DNA of 41,852 nucleotides from Candidatus Peregrinibacteria bacterium (GCA_016932495.1 JAFGCR010000048.1:1-41852), one strand, 5' to 3'. Shown: positions 17,179 to 25,617, numbered from the stretch's first letter. A program made the numbers and translations. The notes: a model not told the origin generated them from the letters alone.

Positions 17179-18098
17179 CGGAATTTTTTGTAACATTGAT
17201 AAATAAAATACCAGAACGGCCTGAGCACCATCTCCTTGGCCTGCGGGTAATCGACCACCCGGCCACCGAATTTTTTCTTGAATTCTGTTACCCCCGACCA
17301 CGCATGCCCTTCAGCCCCTTCGGGTGCGATGCCTAAAAAGTCATAATGCTTACAGCCCCGTTTTTTAGCTTCCTTAATCGCCTCCCACTGGATCAGATAC
17401 GGTGCCATTGTGTTGCGGTAGGTTTCGGCGGACGCGCCGTAATAATAAATCCCCCATTCATCCAGATACACAAACAGTCCGCCCGCAATCACCTCTCCAT
17501 TGCATTTAGCCAGTAACAAGTGGGCATTTTCGGGCATGGATTGTAACATTTTGCGGTAATAGGACTTTGGATGGATACCAAATTTATCCCGGAAGCCGGT
17601 GGAAGAAAGGAGGTGGTAAAAGGTGTCGGTGTCGAGACTAGACTTAACGGTTACCTCGTGCTTTTCCGCAACCTTGATATTGTAACGGCCCTTGGGTTTC
17701 ATCTGTTTTAAGAGCTCTTCTTCACTTTGTTCCAGATCGAGGATGAGACTGGTTTGCGGTTGAGTATCATGCTGTGAATTTTTTAGTCCGTAATCCTTAG
17801 TTTTTAGCGCTTCAAAGGGAGACAAACGGACGAAAATGGCCTTTTGTTTTTTGGCGGCTTCCCGGATATCCATCAAAATCTGCAACAAACCTTTTCCATT
17901 TTTAAAAAGCGGGCCTCGCGGGCATTCCAGCCAGGAGAATCCGAGAGGCAGATCATGTTTTACCAGCAAAGCGGATGCGCCATCGGCTTCGAGCAGAAAG
18001 ACTTTCCGGTGGACCGCACTCTGAAAAGCCGACCATAATGGGTGCTGCCACAAATTACGCCGTTTATTTCCCTTCCAGAAAGCGAGGTAGTTATTCAT
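17175..18098 (-). CDS. FemAB/FemX-like peptidyltransferase (GNAT fold)
   Basis: The 307-residue protein has the paired GNAT layout of the FemAB family: an N-terminal half with WQHPLWSAFQSAV and LECPRGPLFKN, a central LKQMKPKGRYNIKVAEKH block and a C-terminal half with GIYYYGASAETYRNTMAPYL and KHYDFLGIAPEGAEGHAWSG. The family adds amino acids from aminoacyl-tRNA to the peptidoglycan stem peptide to build cross-bridges. The amino acid cannot be inferred. It overlaps purN by 8 bp upstream and yjbQ by 4 bp downstream, so the three genes form one unit. No coiled-coil tRNA-synthetase-like insertion is visible, as in short FemX forms. Confidence 0.88.
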   Translation of the reverse strand: MNNYLAFWKGNKRRNLWQHPLWSAFQSAVHRKVFLLEADGASALLVKHDLPLGFSWLECPRGPLFKNGKGLLQILMDIREAAKKQKAIFVRLSPFEALKTKDYGLKNSQHDTQPQTSLILDLEQSEEELLKQMKPKGRYNIKVAEKHEVTVKSSLDTDTFYHLLSSTGFRDKFGIHPKSYYRKMLQSMPENAHLLLAKCNGEVIAGGLFVYLDEWGIYYYGASAETYRNTMAPYLIQWEAIKEAKKRGCKHYDFLGIAPEGAEGHAWSGVTEFKKKFGGRVVDYPQAKEMVLRPFWYFIYQCYKKFR

Positions 18099-18705
18099 GG
18101 ATCACAACGTGGTTATCTTTGACTTTAATTTTTCCATCCGCGAACAGCTGGACCACTTTGGGATACCATTCTTTTTCCAGCGCCTGCACTTTGTCTTTCA
18201 GGGTTTCCGGTGTATCGGACGGATCGACGGAACAGGATTTCTGTAGGACGATGGGGCCGGTATCTACCCCTTCGTCGATCAGATGGATGGTCATGCCGGT
18301 TTCCGTTTCGCCCGCCTCAATCACCGCGCGGTGGACATCCATACTCATCCCGCCGCCGAATTTTGGCAACAGACTCGGGTGGATGTTGATGATCCGGTTA
18401 CGGTATTTATCGACCATGCCGTTGCTGATGATCCGCATATAACCGCCGAGGACAAGAAGGTCGGGTTGATATTCATCCAAAACTGCCATCACTTTTTTAT
18501 CAAAGTCCTCACGGCTTTCTCCCTTTTGATCGACTATATGATAGGGAATGCCGGCTGATATGGCTTTTTCAACCGCTCCGCATTCTTTGTTGGTCACCAA
18601 ACAGCAGATCTGCACGCTATCTTTCAAAATCCCTGACTTTTTGGCGTCTAAAAGGGACTGGAAATTGGTGCCATTGGTGGAGGCGAGAACAGCGACTTTG
18701 TACAT
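18091..18705 (-). CDS. purN: Phosphoribosylglycinamide formyltransferase
   Basis: The 204-residue enzyme transfers a formyl group from 10-formyl-THF to GAR, step 3 of purine synthesis. It shows AVLASTNGTNFQSLLDA at the N terminus and the catalytic triad N107 and H109 (IINIHPSLLPKFGGG) and D148 (DEGVDTGPIVLQ). The length fits PurN. It leads a three-gene unit with femAB and yjbQ although these do not share a pathway. The other purine gene in the window, purH, is 14 kb away. No Shine-Dalgarno site. Confidence 0.94.
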   Translation of the reverse strand: MYKVAVLASTNGTNFQSLLDAKKSGILKDSVQICCLVTNKECGAVEKAISAGIPYHIVDQKGESREDFDKKVMAVLDEYQPDLLVLGGYMRIISNGMVDKYRNRIINIHPSLLPKFGGGMSMDVHRAVIEAGETETGMTIHLIDEGVDTGPIVLQKSCSVDPSDTPETLKDKVQALEKEWYPKVVQLFADGKIKVKDNHVVIHE

Positions 18706-18760
18706 AATAACTTAATAATATTTTGATGTAATGACGATACAATACTTTTGTAAAATTTCC

Positions 18761-18888
18761 AATTTCCAAAGCTCAATTCATAAATCTAATCAACCGACTT
18801 TAATCTCTGAATTTAGTTCAGAGTCTCTCCGAGATTCTGCTTACCGGTGAGTTCCTGAACTAAATTCAGGAATTGATCATTGGAAATT
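18761..18888. repeat. Nested inverted repeat containing two inverted palindromes (REPIN-like)
   Basis: CTGAATTTAGTTCAG (18807-18821) and its exact reverse complement CTGAACTAAATTCAG (18855-18869) are each near-palindromic. They are separated by 33 bp that hold the small hairpin TCTC-TCC-GAGA. Outer arms AATTTCCAA (18761-18769) and TTGGAAATT (18880-18888) enclose both. The layout resembles a REPIN and ends 4 bp before a -35 box. Confidence 0.75.
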
Positions 18889-18892
18889 AAAT

Positions 18893-18920
18893 TTGACTTG
18901 TCAAATTTTACGGATAAAAT
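18893..18920 (+). promoter_or_regulatory. Promoter of the small cassette gene
   Basis: TTGACT (18893-18898), a 16-bp spacer and TAAAAT (18915-18920). Transcription would start near 18927. Confidence 0.75.
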
Positions 18921-18926
18921 AGTGGC

Positions 18927-19047
18927 GGTCTGTTTTTAGACTCTTGCCCACCCTATTCGGTGTGGCTGATCTTAAGACCAAGGGAGCATCGCAAACCGCA
19001 AACCTGTTAGTGTAGGAACGAAAACCCAACCTCAAGGAGGAGCGTAC
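18927..19047 (+). promoter_or_regulatory. Structured 5' leader with Shine-Dalgarno site
   Basis: The leader of about 120 nt can form GTCT-GTTTTT-AGAC near its 5' end and GCC-C-ACC-CTATTC-GGT-GT-GGC. AGACC near 18978 could instead pair with the early GGTCT, giving mutually exclusive folds. It ends in CAAGGAGGAGCGTAC just before the ATG. No known riboswitch class is recognised. Confidence 0.45.
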
Positions 19048-19257
19048 ATGGCACAGAATGGCTGCTTTTCAACACTGCATCCGAAGGACCAGCGGAAGAT
19101 CAAGACCCTCGCCATCAGACGGCGAGAAGAAATCGGAAATTACCCGGCGGAAGTTACACTGAAGGTCCCGTCGGTAAGAAGGGGGACGGCGCGAATCATC
19201 GCAGTCTTCACTGAGGAGGGCGTGCGGGACGCGCGTACCGGACACCCGATCATCTGA
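19048..19257 (+). CDS. Hypothetical 69-residue basic protein (self-contained cassette)
   Basis: The basic protein (MAQNGCFSTLHPKDQRKIKT at the N terminus; VPSVRRGTARIIAVFTEEG in the middle) has no recognised family. Expression signals are textbook: TTGACT/TAAAAT promoter, AAGGAGG 7 nt before the ATG, and a GC hairpin terminator with seven Ts about 45 bp after the stop. This contrasts with nearly all neighbours, which lack a Shine-Dalgarno site. Third codon positions are strongly G/C. The combination suggests high expression or recent acquisition. It might be a small nucleic-acid-binding protein because of its charge, but that is only a guess. Confidence 0.8.
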   Translation: MAQNGCFSTLHPKDQRKIKTLAIRRREEIGNYPAEVTLKVPSVRRGTARIIAVFTEEGVRDARTGHPII

Positions 19258-19301
19258 TCAACTGACCTAGAACTGTTCGAACTGGTTTGCATGCATCCAT
19301 T

Positions 19302-19333
19302 CGGGGCGTACCGCAAGGGCGCCCCGTTTTTTT
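19302..19333 (+). terminator. Intrinsic terminator of the small cassette gene
   Basis: GGGGCG (19303-19308), an 11-nt loop, CGCCCC (19320-19325), then G and TTTTTTT. Confidence 0.88.
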
Positions 19334-19491
19334 ATATATTTAAAAAAGGCCAACCTAATCACGACGAGAATGAGAAATCGAAAACTTGGCTAATACTTGT
19401 GTTGCACCGAGCTTACTCCACCGAATATAGCTATAATGCCGACAAACCTGAAAACTTTTTAAGTATATTTGGTTTGTTAGAAAAAGAGTTT

Positions 19492-20217
19492 TCAAGTTTT
19501 CAAGTTTTTAAAATCCGATGAATAAAAATGCTTATAAATGCACTTTTTGGGGTGAATGAAATAATCCTTTTCCGAAAAGGCTTTATCCGACCATTTCACG
19601 TCCAATCCGCGCGCGATGACAAAAGGAACGGAGGCATCAGTTTCACCCATCAACAAATTAGCAGCGGACGCCAAATCATCCGCGACAGCGATTTGTGTAT
19701 AAACCATCTTTTTCCCAAACAGGTCCTTTTTACCCCGCTCATCCTGCACTCCGTAAAATCCCGCCCACCCGATGGCGATGCCGGACGTACCCATTCGAAG
19801 CGGCTGACAATGGGAATCGCTAATAATCATTCCCAATTTTTTTATTTTTTCAATTTTCTTCAATTTTTTTAACAAATCACGCGCGGCTTCAAACGGCCGC
19901 TCAGGCCACAAAACGACTGTTCCTTTTGGCGTATTGCTGTTATCGATGCCGGCATTGGGGATGAGGATTTGATTCTTGAGTGTGATGACCATTTCGCCAT
20001 CTTCCAGAACCGCATCGGCTTCTTTTTTAATCAGTTCTCTGAATTTTTTTTTACTCTCCACAGACATTAAACGACCCTGGCTGTATGCCACAGCTTTGGA
20101 AGCGACCACGATAACATCGCCCTCTTTAAGCTTTCCTTTTCCGATTGCCTTTCTGAACGCGGTGAGCAGGTCGCCGCCTGGTTTCAGGAGCCGGCTTTTT
20201 AGAGGCAGGAGTTCCAT
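19492..20217 (-). CDS. CofE-like coenzyme F420-0:L-glutamate ligase family protein
   Basis: The 241-residue protein carries the family's blocks: EGDVIVVASKAVAYSQGRL, NAGIDNSNTPKGTVVLWP, GMIISDSHCQPLRMGTSGIA, IGWAGFYGVQDERGKKDLFG and ADDLASAANLLMGETDAS. Authentic CofE adds glutamate to F420-0 using GTP. There are no F420 synthesis genes here, and such homologues occur in Patescibacteria without F420, so the substrate is uncertain. The start is placed at ATG 20217 (MELLPLKSRLLKPGG); the 12-residue extension to 20253 is read from a word repeat. The C terminus lies in an AT-rich region. Confidence 0.85.
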   Translation of the reverse strand: MELLPLKSRLLKPGGDLLTAFRKAIGKGKLKEGDVIVVASKAVAYSQGRLMSVESKKKFRELIKKEADAVLEDGEMVITLKNQILIPNAGIDNSNTPKGTVVLWPERPFEAARDLLKKLKKIEKIKKLGMIISDSHCQPLRMGTSGIAIGWAGFYGVQDERGKKDLFGKKMVYTQIAVADDLASAANLLMGETDASVPFVIARGLDVKWSDKAFSEKDYFIHPKKCIYKHFYSSDFKNLKT

Positions 20218-20221
20218 ATTG

Positions 20222-20362
20222 AAGTAAAATACGAAATTCGAATCTCGAAACACGAAATAATTTTCAAATTTTTAAAATCTCAAATTCCAAATGTTTAGAA
20301 CATTTAATATTCGTACTTTAAGATTTTTTTCGAATTTTGGATTTCGGATTTCGAGATTTTTT
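20222..20362. repeat. Word repeat region (CGAAATTC / GATTTCG), partly coding
   Basis: CGAAATTCGAATCTCGAAAC and CACGAAAT on one side face CGAATTTTGGATTTCGGATT and TCGAGATTT on the other; the two sides are approximate reverse complements around an AT-rich centre. The right arm extends into the O-antigen-ligase-like gene and encodes its last dozen residues (KSRNPKSKIRKKS). Confidence 0.65.
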
Positions 20363-21598
20363 AACGTCCAATTTTTGCAAAACCAAAACAGAAGCAATTA
20401 TTAACCAAAATATCATGGCCAGATCATTTTTCCAGAAAGGCATATCGAACAAACCGTGAACCAGAATGCCCCATAAAGCGATGAGCGGATAGGCAAAAGA
20501 CGTATGGCATAAAACGATGAGAAACAAAAAGGCCAAAAGCCCGATCAGGCCCGCGTTGAGCCAGAAGCCGATAAAGATGTTGTGGGAATGGGGCATGTTC
20601 CATTCCAGCGGGGCGCGCTGAAGCACTTCCGGGGCATTGACCTGATAGTTCGCCTGAAAAAGCCCCGGTCCCACCCCTGTAAACACATGGCTTTTAATGA
20701 GGTGATAAGACGTTTGGTAGATTTCCAGGCGGACTGTGGTGCTGGAGCGATTTTTAAAATCCAGAAACTGCCTGAATTTAGGGGTGTTTACCTGTGTCGC
20801 AATAATCACAACAAACGTCGCCCCCAGTACCATCAAAGCCAGCCCGATCTTCTTCCGCTGTTTCGGATTTTTAAGAAAAAAGTAAAATGCATATAATCCG
20901 AGTGCGCCGAATACACCGATGATCGCGGCGTAGGATTGAGTAAAAAAGAGACTGTAGAGCAGGACGACTAACGTGGAAAGACCAATGTAATCCTGATGAG
21001 AGGGAGGGGCGGCTCCGCGCCGAAGGAGGAAATAGATGTTGATAAGGATCGCCGGAACAATGTAAAGCGCCAGGTAATTGGCGGATTCGTAAAACCCGCG
21101 CAGGCGGAGATCGATCGTTACTCCCGCGCCGAACAGGCCGAATCCGTACGCCAGCAAACAGACCAGTGTGGCGGAGTAAACAAAATAACGGAGGATCTTT
21201 TCGACGTCTTTTTCGGTTTTTAGTACCTGCGTCAGCACCGCGAAATACAAAATGGGCGCCATCACCCACCCTTTCCAGACCCCCAAAGTGGTGCGTTTAG
21301 CGTTCAGGAGTTCGCCGCTCGGCAGACTGATAAATTCCGGCGCGGCCAGGGCGCCCAGCGTGGCGCCGGCTAAGATAAAAAAAGCCGCGTACCAATACCA
21401 GCGTGTTTTTTTATCCCACACCACCTGATGATGATCCTGAAACAAGCTTAGAATCCACAAGCCGAAAACCAGATAAATGAACAGTTCGGTGGCGGTGAAT
21501 GGGATGCCAAAGGCTTGAAAACGCAGGAAATACGCCGGAAATAAGAATGGCGAAATGAATAGTAGCTTCCGGACGAATTGTGAAAGGGGTGGTTTCAT
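20318..21598 (-). CDS. O-antigen ligase/polymerase-like (Wzy_C family) membrane protein
   Basis: The 426-residue protein has about ten to twelve hydrophobic helices and the family's outside loop with FTGVGPGLFQANYQ and MPHSHNIFIGFWLNAGLIGL, in which the His residues are conserved in WaaL/Wzy-type proteins. LRLRGFYESANYLALYIV is also typical. Such proteins polymerise or ligate lipid-linked glycans at the outer face of the membrane. Substrate cannot be deduced. It sits between hpf and the CofE-like gene on the minus strand. Its extreme C-terminal tail is encoded by a word repeat and is probably not functional sequence. Confidence 0.85.
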   Translation of the reverse strand: MKPPLSQFVRKLLFISPFLFPAYFLRFQAFGIPFTATELFIYLVFGLWILSLFQDHHQVVWDKKTRWYWYAAFFILAGATLGALAAPEFISLPSGELLNAKRTTLGVWKGWVMAPILYFAVLTQVLKTEKDVEKILRYFVYSATLVCLLAYGFGLFGAGVTIDLRLRGFYESANYLALYIVPAILINIYFLLRRGAAPPSHQDYIGLSTLVVLLYSLFFTQSYAAIIGVFGALGLYAFYFFLKNPKQRKKIGLALMVLGATFVVIIATQVNTPKFRQFLDFKNRSSTTVRLEIYQTSYHLIKSHVFTGVGPGLFQANYQVNAPEVLQRAPLEWNMPHSHNIFIGFWLNAGLIGLLAFLFLIVLCHTSFAYPLIALWGILVHGLFDMPFWKNDLAMIFWLIIASVLVLQKLDVKKSRNPKSKIRKKS

Positions 21599-21610
21599 TT
21601 ATAAAATGAC

Positions 21611-21679
21611 GTGCAACGTGTCTCGTGTCTCGTGTCTAGTGAGATCACGAGTCACGAAACACGAGTCACGAGACACGAA
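21611..21679. repeat. Self-complementary 7-nt word repeat (CGTGTCT/CACGAGT)
   Basis: CGTGTCT-CGTGTCT-CGTGTCT-AGTGAG is followed by CACGAGT-CACGAAA-CACGAGT-CACGAGA-CACGAA with 7-nt period. The second arm is the reverse complement of the first. It lies directly against the hpf stop codon and fills the hpf/O-antigen-ligase gap. Same family as 461-529 and 11939-11999. Confidence 0.9.
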
Positions 21680-22249
21680 TTAGTCGTTATCCATTTTCGG
21701 CTCAATAATACCGTAATACCCGTCACTGCGCTTGTAGATCACGCTGAAGCGGTGAGTATCCATATTATTGAAAAGGAAAAAGCTGTGGCCAATCATTTCC
21801 ATCCGCTCGATCGCTTCTTCTTCGGTCATCGGCGCGTTGGCGGAAAATCGTTTTCGCCTTAAAACTTTTGGGATCTCAAATTCATCGGACGGCTTTTTGG
21901 TCTCTTCCAGTTCTTTGGCCCCCAAACCCTTTTTCTCAGAACGGTGTATTTTGGCCTTATAACGTTCAATGGGCTTGTGGATCTTGTCCAGGCAGTCATC
22001 CACCGCGTTTTCAATGCTTTCTTCGCGTGATTCAGCCCGCAGGACCGCATTCGGAGCGAAGATGGTCAGCTGGCAGGCGTACGCGTCTTCTGTTTTACGG
22101 GCTTTTTCATGCCTCACTTCCACTCTGAATTCAGCGGATTCGTCATCTAGGCGGTCAGCGAAATTTTTTAATTTTTCGACTTTGGATTTGATCAGTTCTT
22201 TTTGGGCATCGCTCAGACTAAGGTTCTGCGACTTGATTTTGATTTGCAT
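21680..22249 (-). CDS. hpf: Ribosome hibernation promoting factor, long form
   Basis: The 189-residue protein has an N-terminal HPF/RaiA ribosome-binding domain (about residues 1-105: MQIKIKSQNLSLSDAQKELI, FRVEVRHEKARKTED, ESIENAVDDCLDKIHKPIER). A charged linker leads to the C-terminal dimerisation domain (about 130-189: RKRFSANAPMTEEEAIERME, GHSFFLFNNMDTHRFSVIYK, DGYYGIIEPK). Long HPF pairs 70S ribosomes into inactive 100S dimers in slow growth. The C-terminal domain is complete. It is first in a minus-strand series with the O-antigen-ligase-like gene. No Shine-Dalgarno site. Confidence 0.95.
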   Translation of the reverse strand: MQIKIKSQNLSLSDAQKELIKSKVEKLKNFADRLDDESAEFRVEVRHEKARKTEDAYACQLTIFAPNAVLRAESREESIENAVDDCLDKIHKPIERYKAKIHRSEKKGLGAKELEETKKPSDEFEIPKVLRRKRFSANAPMTEEEAIERMEMIGHSFFLFNNMDTHRFSVIYKRSDGYYGIIEPKMDND

Positions 22250-22402
22250 ATTTTTAAAAAATTACAAAAATGATAAGAACAACTTCATATTACCAAATTG
22301 TCATTGAAAATTGAAAAATAAAAAATAAAAATTGTTTTTGCTCTCTTGAATGAGCTAAAGAAACATGTTAGGCTTTATTTGCTCACACCTAACTAAAACA
22401 AA

Positions 22403-24244
22403 ATGTTTTTTAAACTCATTGCTGACACCTTCTCTGTAGCGCGTGATTCTGATCACTTTATTCAGCTTAAGACCTTAAAAAAACCGAATACCGACGACCA
22501 GGTCTGGCTGGCGATTGAAATTGTGGGCGACAGTAAATACGCCCGTTCCACCGCGCAAAGCATCATGGAGACGGTCGAGGAAGTTTATTTTGACCAATTC
22601 GAGCTGAGCCCGTACGAACGCTTTGAACAGGCGCTCAAAGAGGTGAACCTGATTGTGAATAACCTGCGGGAAAAACGCAAAAAATCTTTTGGGAAGATCA
22701 ACGCGATCATGGCGGTTTTTTCCGGTCAGGAACTGCATCTGACACAAGCCGGCGACAGTGAAGCTTACCTCATCCGCAACAACAAATTCTCTATGATCAG
22801 CGAGGGGCTCAACAGTAAATCGAAAGACCTGTTTGTGAATATCGCGAGCGGTGAACTGACCACCGACGACAAACTGATCTTCTCCACCGGCCGCCTCCTG
22901 CGGCTCGCCACCCATTCGCAGATCGTCCAGTTGTTTACTGATGGCGTGGCGGAAGCCATCGAATCGACCCGTGAACTGACGATGAACGATGAGGAGCTGA
23001 GCATCGGGGTGATCTGTATGCATATTAAGCTCCTGCAAAAAGGGTCAAGTGATTCTGCAGACCGTTCCCCGAATCCCGTCTGGCTCTCTGTCAAAAAATT
23101 CTTCGGAGCCGCTGCCAATTTTTTAACTGAAAAAGCCGGCCGGAAAACCCACATAAGCAAACGGAATGTGCTTTTGGCCCTAGCCGCCATCATGATCATT
23201 CTGGTGGTGAGTGTCTCATTTTTAATGAACAGCCGGCGCGACAATGCCATCCGGGAGGAATATCGCACCAGGATCGAACAGCTCAACCAGGATCTTCATG
23301 TAGCCAACACTAAAGGCTATGCGAATGACAAGGAAACCGCCAACGCGATCCTCGAAAAAGTAGAAAAAGAATCCCGGGAAATCCTAGACAGCGGCTATTT
23401 CCGGGCTGAGACCCTGGCCCTTCTTGATAAAATCCAGGCCGCCCGGGACAGCATCAATAACACCGACCGTTTAAAAGAACTGGTGCCCTATATCGATTTA
23501 TCCGCAAAAGGCGACAATGTGAAGGCGCTTGGCATCATGAGCCTGAACAGCAATTTCTTTATTTACGAATACAACCGGCTTTATGAAGTGATCCTGGATC
23601 AGGTACTGGATCCGCGCCAGATCGATGACACCGAAGTGGTCATCGCCGGCACCGCCATGGAAGACCAGGACGCGCTGGTGTTCCTGACCCAGTCCGGAAG
23701 GGTAATGGAATACGCCGATGGGCTGATCCACTTTGCTAACACCGATGACCAGGCCTGGAAATCAGGAGTCGATGTGGCGGCTTATGGTAAATATATTTAC
23801 GTGCTCAACCCCACGGAAAACCAGATCTACAAATATTCCCGCCTGCGCAACAAGTATTCCGCCCGCACCGATTACAATGGCGACGCAGACCTTTCGGGCG
23901 GGATTTCCATGACGATCGATGGGGATATTTATGTGCTGAAAGACGGCGGCCGGATCGTACGGATCTACAAATCAAAACAACAGCCGTTTAAGATCGAGGA
24001 TCTGGCAGTGGATATCTCTGCTTCGACGCAGATCTTCACACGCCCTGAAATCGACAATCTTTATCTGCTCGACCCAACCAATAAACGGGTGGTCATCCTG
24101 ACTAAGAGCGATAGCGGCAACTCCCGCTATTACGGCCAGGTGGTCTTTGAAGAGCTCAACAACATCCGGCAGATCTATGTGGAGGCGAATGAGAACTTCC
24201 TGTATGTGCTGACGGATAAGGAGGTTTATAAGGTGGAGATCTAA
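22403..24244 (+). CDS. Membrane protein with degenerate PP2C-like domain and extracellular propeller-like domain
   Basis: The 613-residue protein has three parts. Residues 1-215 resemble a PP2C/SpoIIE phosphatase (INAIMAVFSGQELHLTQAGD and SEAYLIRNNKFSMISEG; late TDGVAEAIE), but the first metal-binding DGMGG-type motif is replaced by AIEIVGDSKYA, so it may be inactive. Residues about 254-276 form one transmembrane helix (LLALAAIMIILVVSVSFLM), followed by a coiled coil (about 282-345). Residues about 355-613 contain repeated four-strand phrases (YVLNPTENQIYKYSRL, YVLKDGGRIVRIYKSK, YLLDPTNKRVVILTKS, YVLTDKEVYKVEI) like a beta-propeller. It looks like a sensor spanning the membrane. The exact family is not certain. 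Confidence 0.72.
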   Translation: MFFKLIADTFSVARDSDHFIQLKTLKKPNTDDQVWLAIEIVGDSKYARSTAQSIMETVEEVYFDQFELSPYERFEQALKEVNLIVNNLREKRKKSFGKINAIMAVFSGQELHLTQAGDSEAYLIRNNKFSMISEGLNSKSKDLFVNIASGELTTDDKLIFSTGRLLRLATHSQIVQLFTDGVAEAIESTRELTMNDEELSIGVICMHIKLLQKGSSDSADRSPNPVWLSVKKFFGAAANFLTEKAGRKTHISKRNVLLALAAIMIILVVSVSFLMNSRRDNAIREEYRTRIEQLNQDLHVANTKGYANDKETANAILEKVEKESREILDSGYFRAETLALLDKIQAARDSINNTDRLKELVPYIDLSAKGDNVKALGIMSLNSNFFIYEYNRLYEVILDQVLDPRQIDDTEVVIAGTAMEDQDALVFLTQSGRVMEYADGLIHFANTDDQAWKSGVDVAAYGKYIYVLNPTENQIYKYSRLRNKYSARTDYNGDADLSGGISMTIDGDIYVLKDGGRIVRIYKSKQQPFKIEDLAVDISASTQIFTRPEIDNLYLLDPTNKRVVILTKSDSGNSRYYGQVVFEELNNIRQIYVEANENFLYVLTDKEVYKVEI

Positions 24245-24249
24245 TTTAC

Positions 24250-24340
24250 CGATTGAGGACCCAATGGAAGACCCAATTGATTGTGTCTCTGATATTCAGT
24301 CAATTGGGTCTTCGATGGGCCTTCTATTGGGTCATTTTTG
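24250..24340. repeat. Self-complementary 12-nt word repeat (ATTGGGTCTTCT)
   Basis: GAGGACCCAATGGAAGACCC and AATTGATTG form the left arm. CAATTGGGTCTTCGATGGGC and CTTCTATTGGGTC form the right arm, with a 12-nt period. It fills the gap before the ribBA promoter. The same words recur inside the lipoprotein gene at 31168-31253. Confidence 0.82.
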
Positions 24341-24377
24341 GTTTTATTGTATACTGTTACCCACCTAACCAACCCCC

Positions 24378-25568
24378 ATGCATTCCATCCACTCCGCACT
24401 CAAAGACCTGCAGGCCGGCAAAATGATCATCGTGACAGATGACGAAGACCGTGAAAACGAAGGCGACCTGATCGCCGCGGCTGAAACCATCACGCCAGCC
24501 ACCATCAACTTTATGGCCAAAGAGGGGCGGGGGCTTGTTTGCGTGGCCATGGAACAGGAGATGGCCTACCGACTCAACTTCCATCCGATGGTGGCGAATC
24601 CGGACGGCAATTGTAATTTTACGGTTTCAGTCGATGCTAAAAAAGGCACCACTACCGGCATTTCCGCGGCCGACCGGGCAAAAACCATTCAGACCATGCT
24701 CGACCCGAAATCCTCCGCCAACGATTTCATCCGCCCCGGCCACATGTTCCCGCTTATCGCCAAACCCGGCGGCATACTGGTACGTGCCGGCCACACCGAA
24801 GCGGCGGTGGACCTGATGCGGCTGGCCGGCCTGACGCCCGCGGGCGTGATCTGTGAAGTGATGAAAGACGACGGCACCATGGCACGCCTGCCGGATTTGA
24901 AAACATTCGCCCAAAAACACGACTTAAAGATCATCACCATCCAGGATCTTATCCACTACCGCAACCAGCACGAGAAACTGGTGACCAAAGAAGTGGAAAC
25001 CGATCTGCAGACGGAGTACGGCACGTTCCGCATTCACGTTTATCACAGCCAGATCGACCTGAAGGAGCATGTGGCGTTTGTGATGGGAGACATTAAAAAA
25101 GCCAAAAACGTCCTCGTACGCGTGCATTCTGAATGCCTCACCGGTGACCTTTTTCATTCCAAACACTGCGACTGCGGCCAGCAGCTCGACCAGTCGCTTA
25201 AGCTCATCAGCCAGCGGGGATGCGGGGTACTGCTTTATATGCGGCAAGAGGGCCGCGGCATCGGGCTGGCAAATAAGATCAAAGCCTACAAACTGCAGAA
25301 AAAAGGACTGGACACCGTGGAAGCCAACCATCAGCTCGGTTTTAAATCCGACCTCCGTGACTACGGCATCGGCGCGCAGATTTTAGCAGACCTCGGGCTG
25401 AAAGAAATTGAGATTTTAACGAATAATCCGAAGAAATTGGTGGGGCTGGAAGGTTACGGCCTTAAAATCACCAAACGGATTCCTATTGAGATCAAGCCGA
25501 ACGACATCAATATTAAATATTTGAGGACGAAGAAGGCGAAGATGGGGCATATTTTGAAAAATTTGTGA
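24378..25568 (+). CDS. ribBA: Bifunctional 3,4-dihydroxy-2-butanone-4-phosphate synthase / GTP cyclohydrolase II
   Basis: The 396-residue enzyme makes both riboflavin precursors. Residues 1-200 are Rib[17 protein letters not shown] (metal-binding acids), [47 protein letters not shown] and [19 protein letters not shown]. Residues 205-396 are RibA: zinc ligands C253, C264 and C266 ([20 protein letters not shown]), [17 protein letters not shown] and [17 protein letters not shown]. All key residues are present. No ribD, ribE, ribH or FMN riboswitch is nearby, so the gene stands alone. A TATACT -10 lies about 24 bp upstream of the ATG; no Shine-Dalgarno site. Confidence 0.97.
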   Translation: MHSIHSALKDLQAGKMIIVTDDEDRENEGDLIAAAETITPATINFMAKEGRGLVCVAMEQEMAYRLNFHPMVANPDGNCNFTVSVDAKKGTTTGISAADRAKTIQTMLDPKSSANDFIRPGHMFPLIAKPGGILVRAGHTEAAVDLMRLAGLTPAGVICEVMKDDGTMARLPDLKTFAQKHDLKIITIQDLIHYRNQHEKLVTKEVETDLQTEYGTFRIHVYHSQIDLKEHVAFVMGDIKKAKNVLVRVHSECLTGDLFHSKHCDCGQQLDQSLKLISQRGCGVLLYMRQEGRGIGLANKIKAYKLQKKGLDTVEANHQLGFKSDLRDYGIGAQILADLGLKEIEILTNNPKKLVGLEGYGLKITKRIPIEIKPNDINIKYLRTKKAKMGHILKNL

Positions 25569-25586
25569 TTTTTGAAATGATAAATG

Positions 25587-25595
25587 TGGTATAAT
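25587..25595 (+). promoter_or_regulatory. Extended -10 promoter of the zinc-ribbon membrane protein gene
   Basis: TGGTATAAT lies 22 bp upstream of the ATG at 25618, giving a very short AT-rich leader. Confidence 0.6.
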
Positions 25596-25617
25596 CTGCT
25601 AAAATAACAATTAAAAT

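Larger units (their letters stand above)
18706..19047. other. Intergenic region between purN and the small cassette gene
   Basis: This 342-bp region contains a nested inverted repeat (18761-18888), a consensus promoter (18893-18920) and a structured leader of about 120 nt. No further gene is supported. Confidence 0.7.

Noticed and set aside
17179-17301. Longer yjbQ start
   Set aside because: The extra 41 residues overlap femAB, show no family similarity, and the ATGA overlap supports the shorter start.
19291-19521. Small plus-strand frame after the cassette gene
   Set aside because: It starts inside the sequence leading into a clear intrinsic terminator and has no initiation signal.
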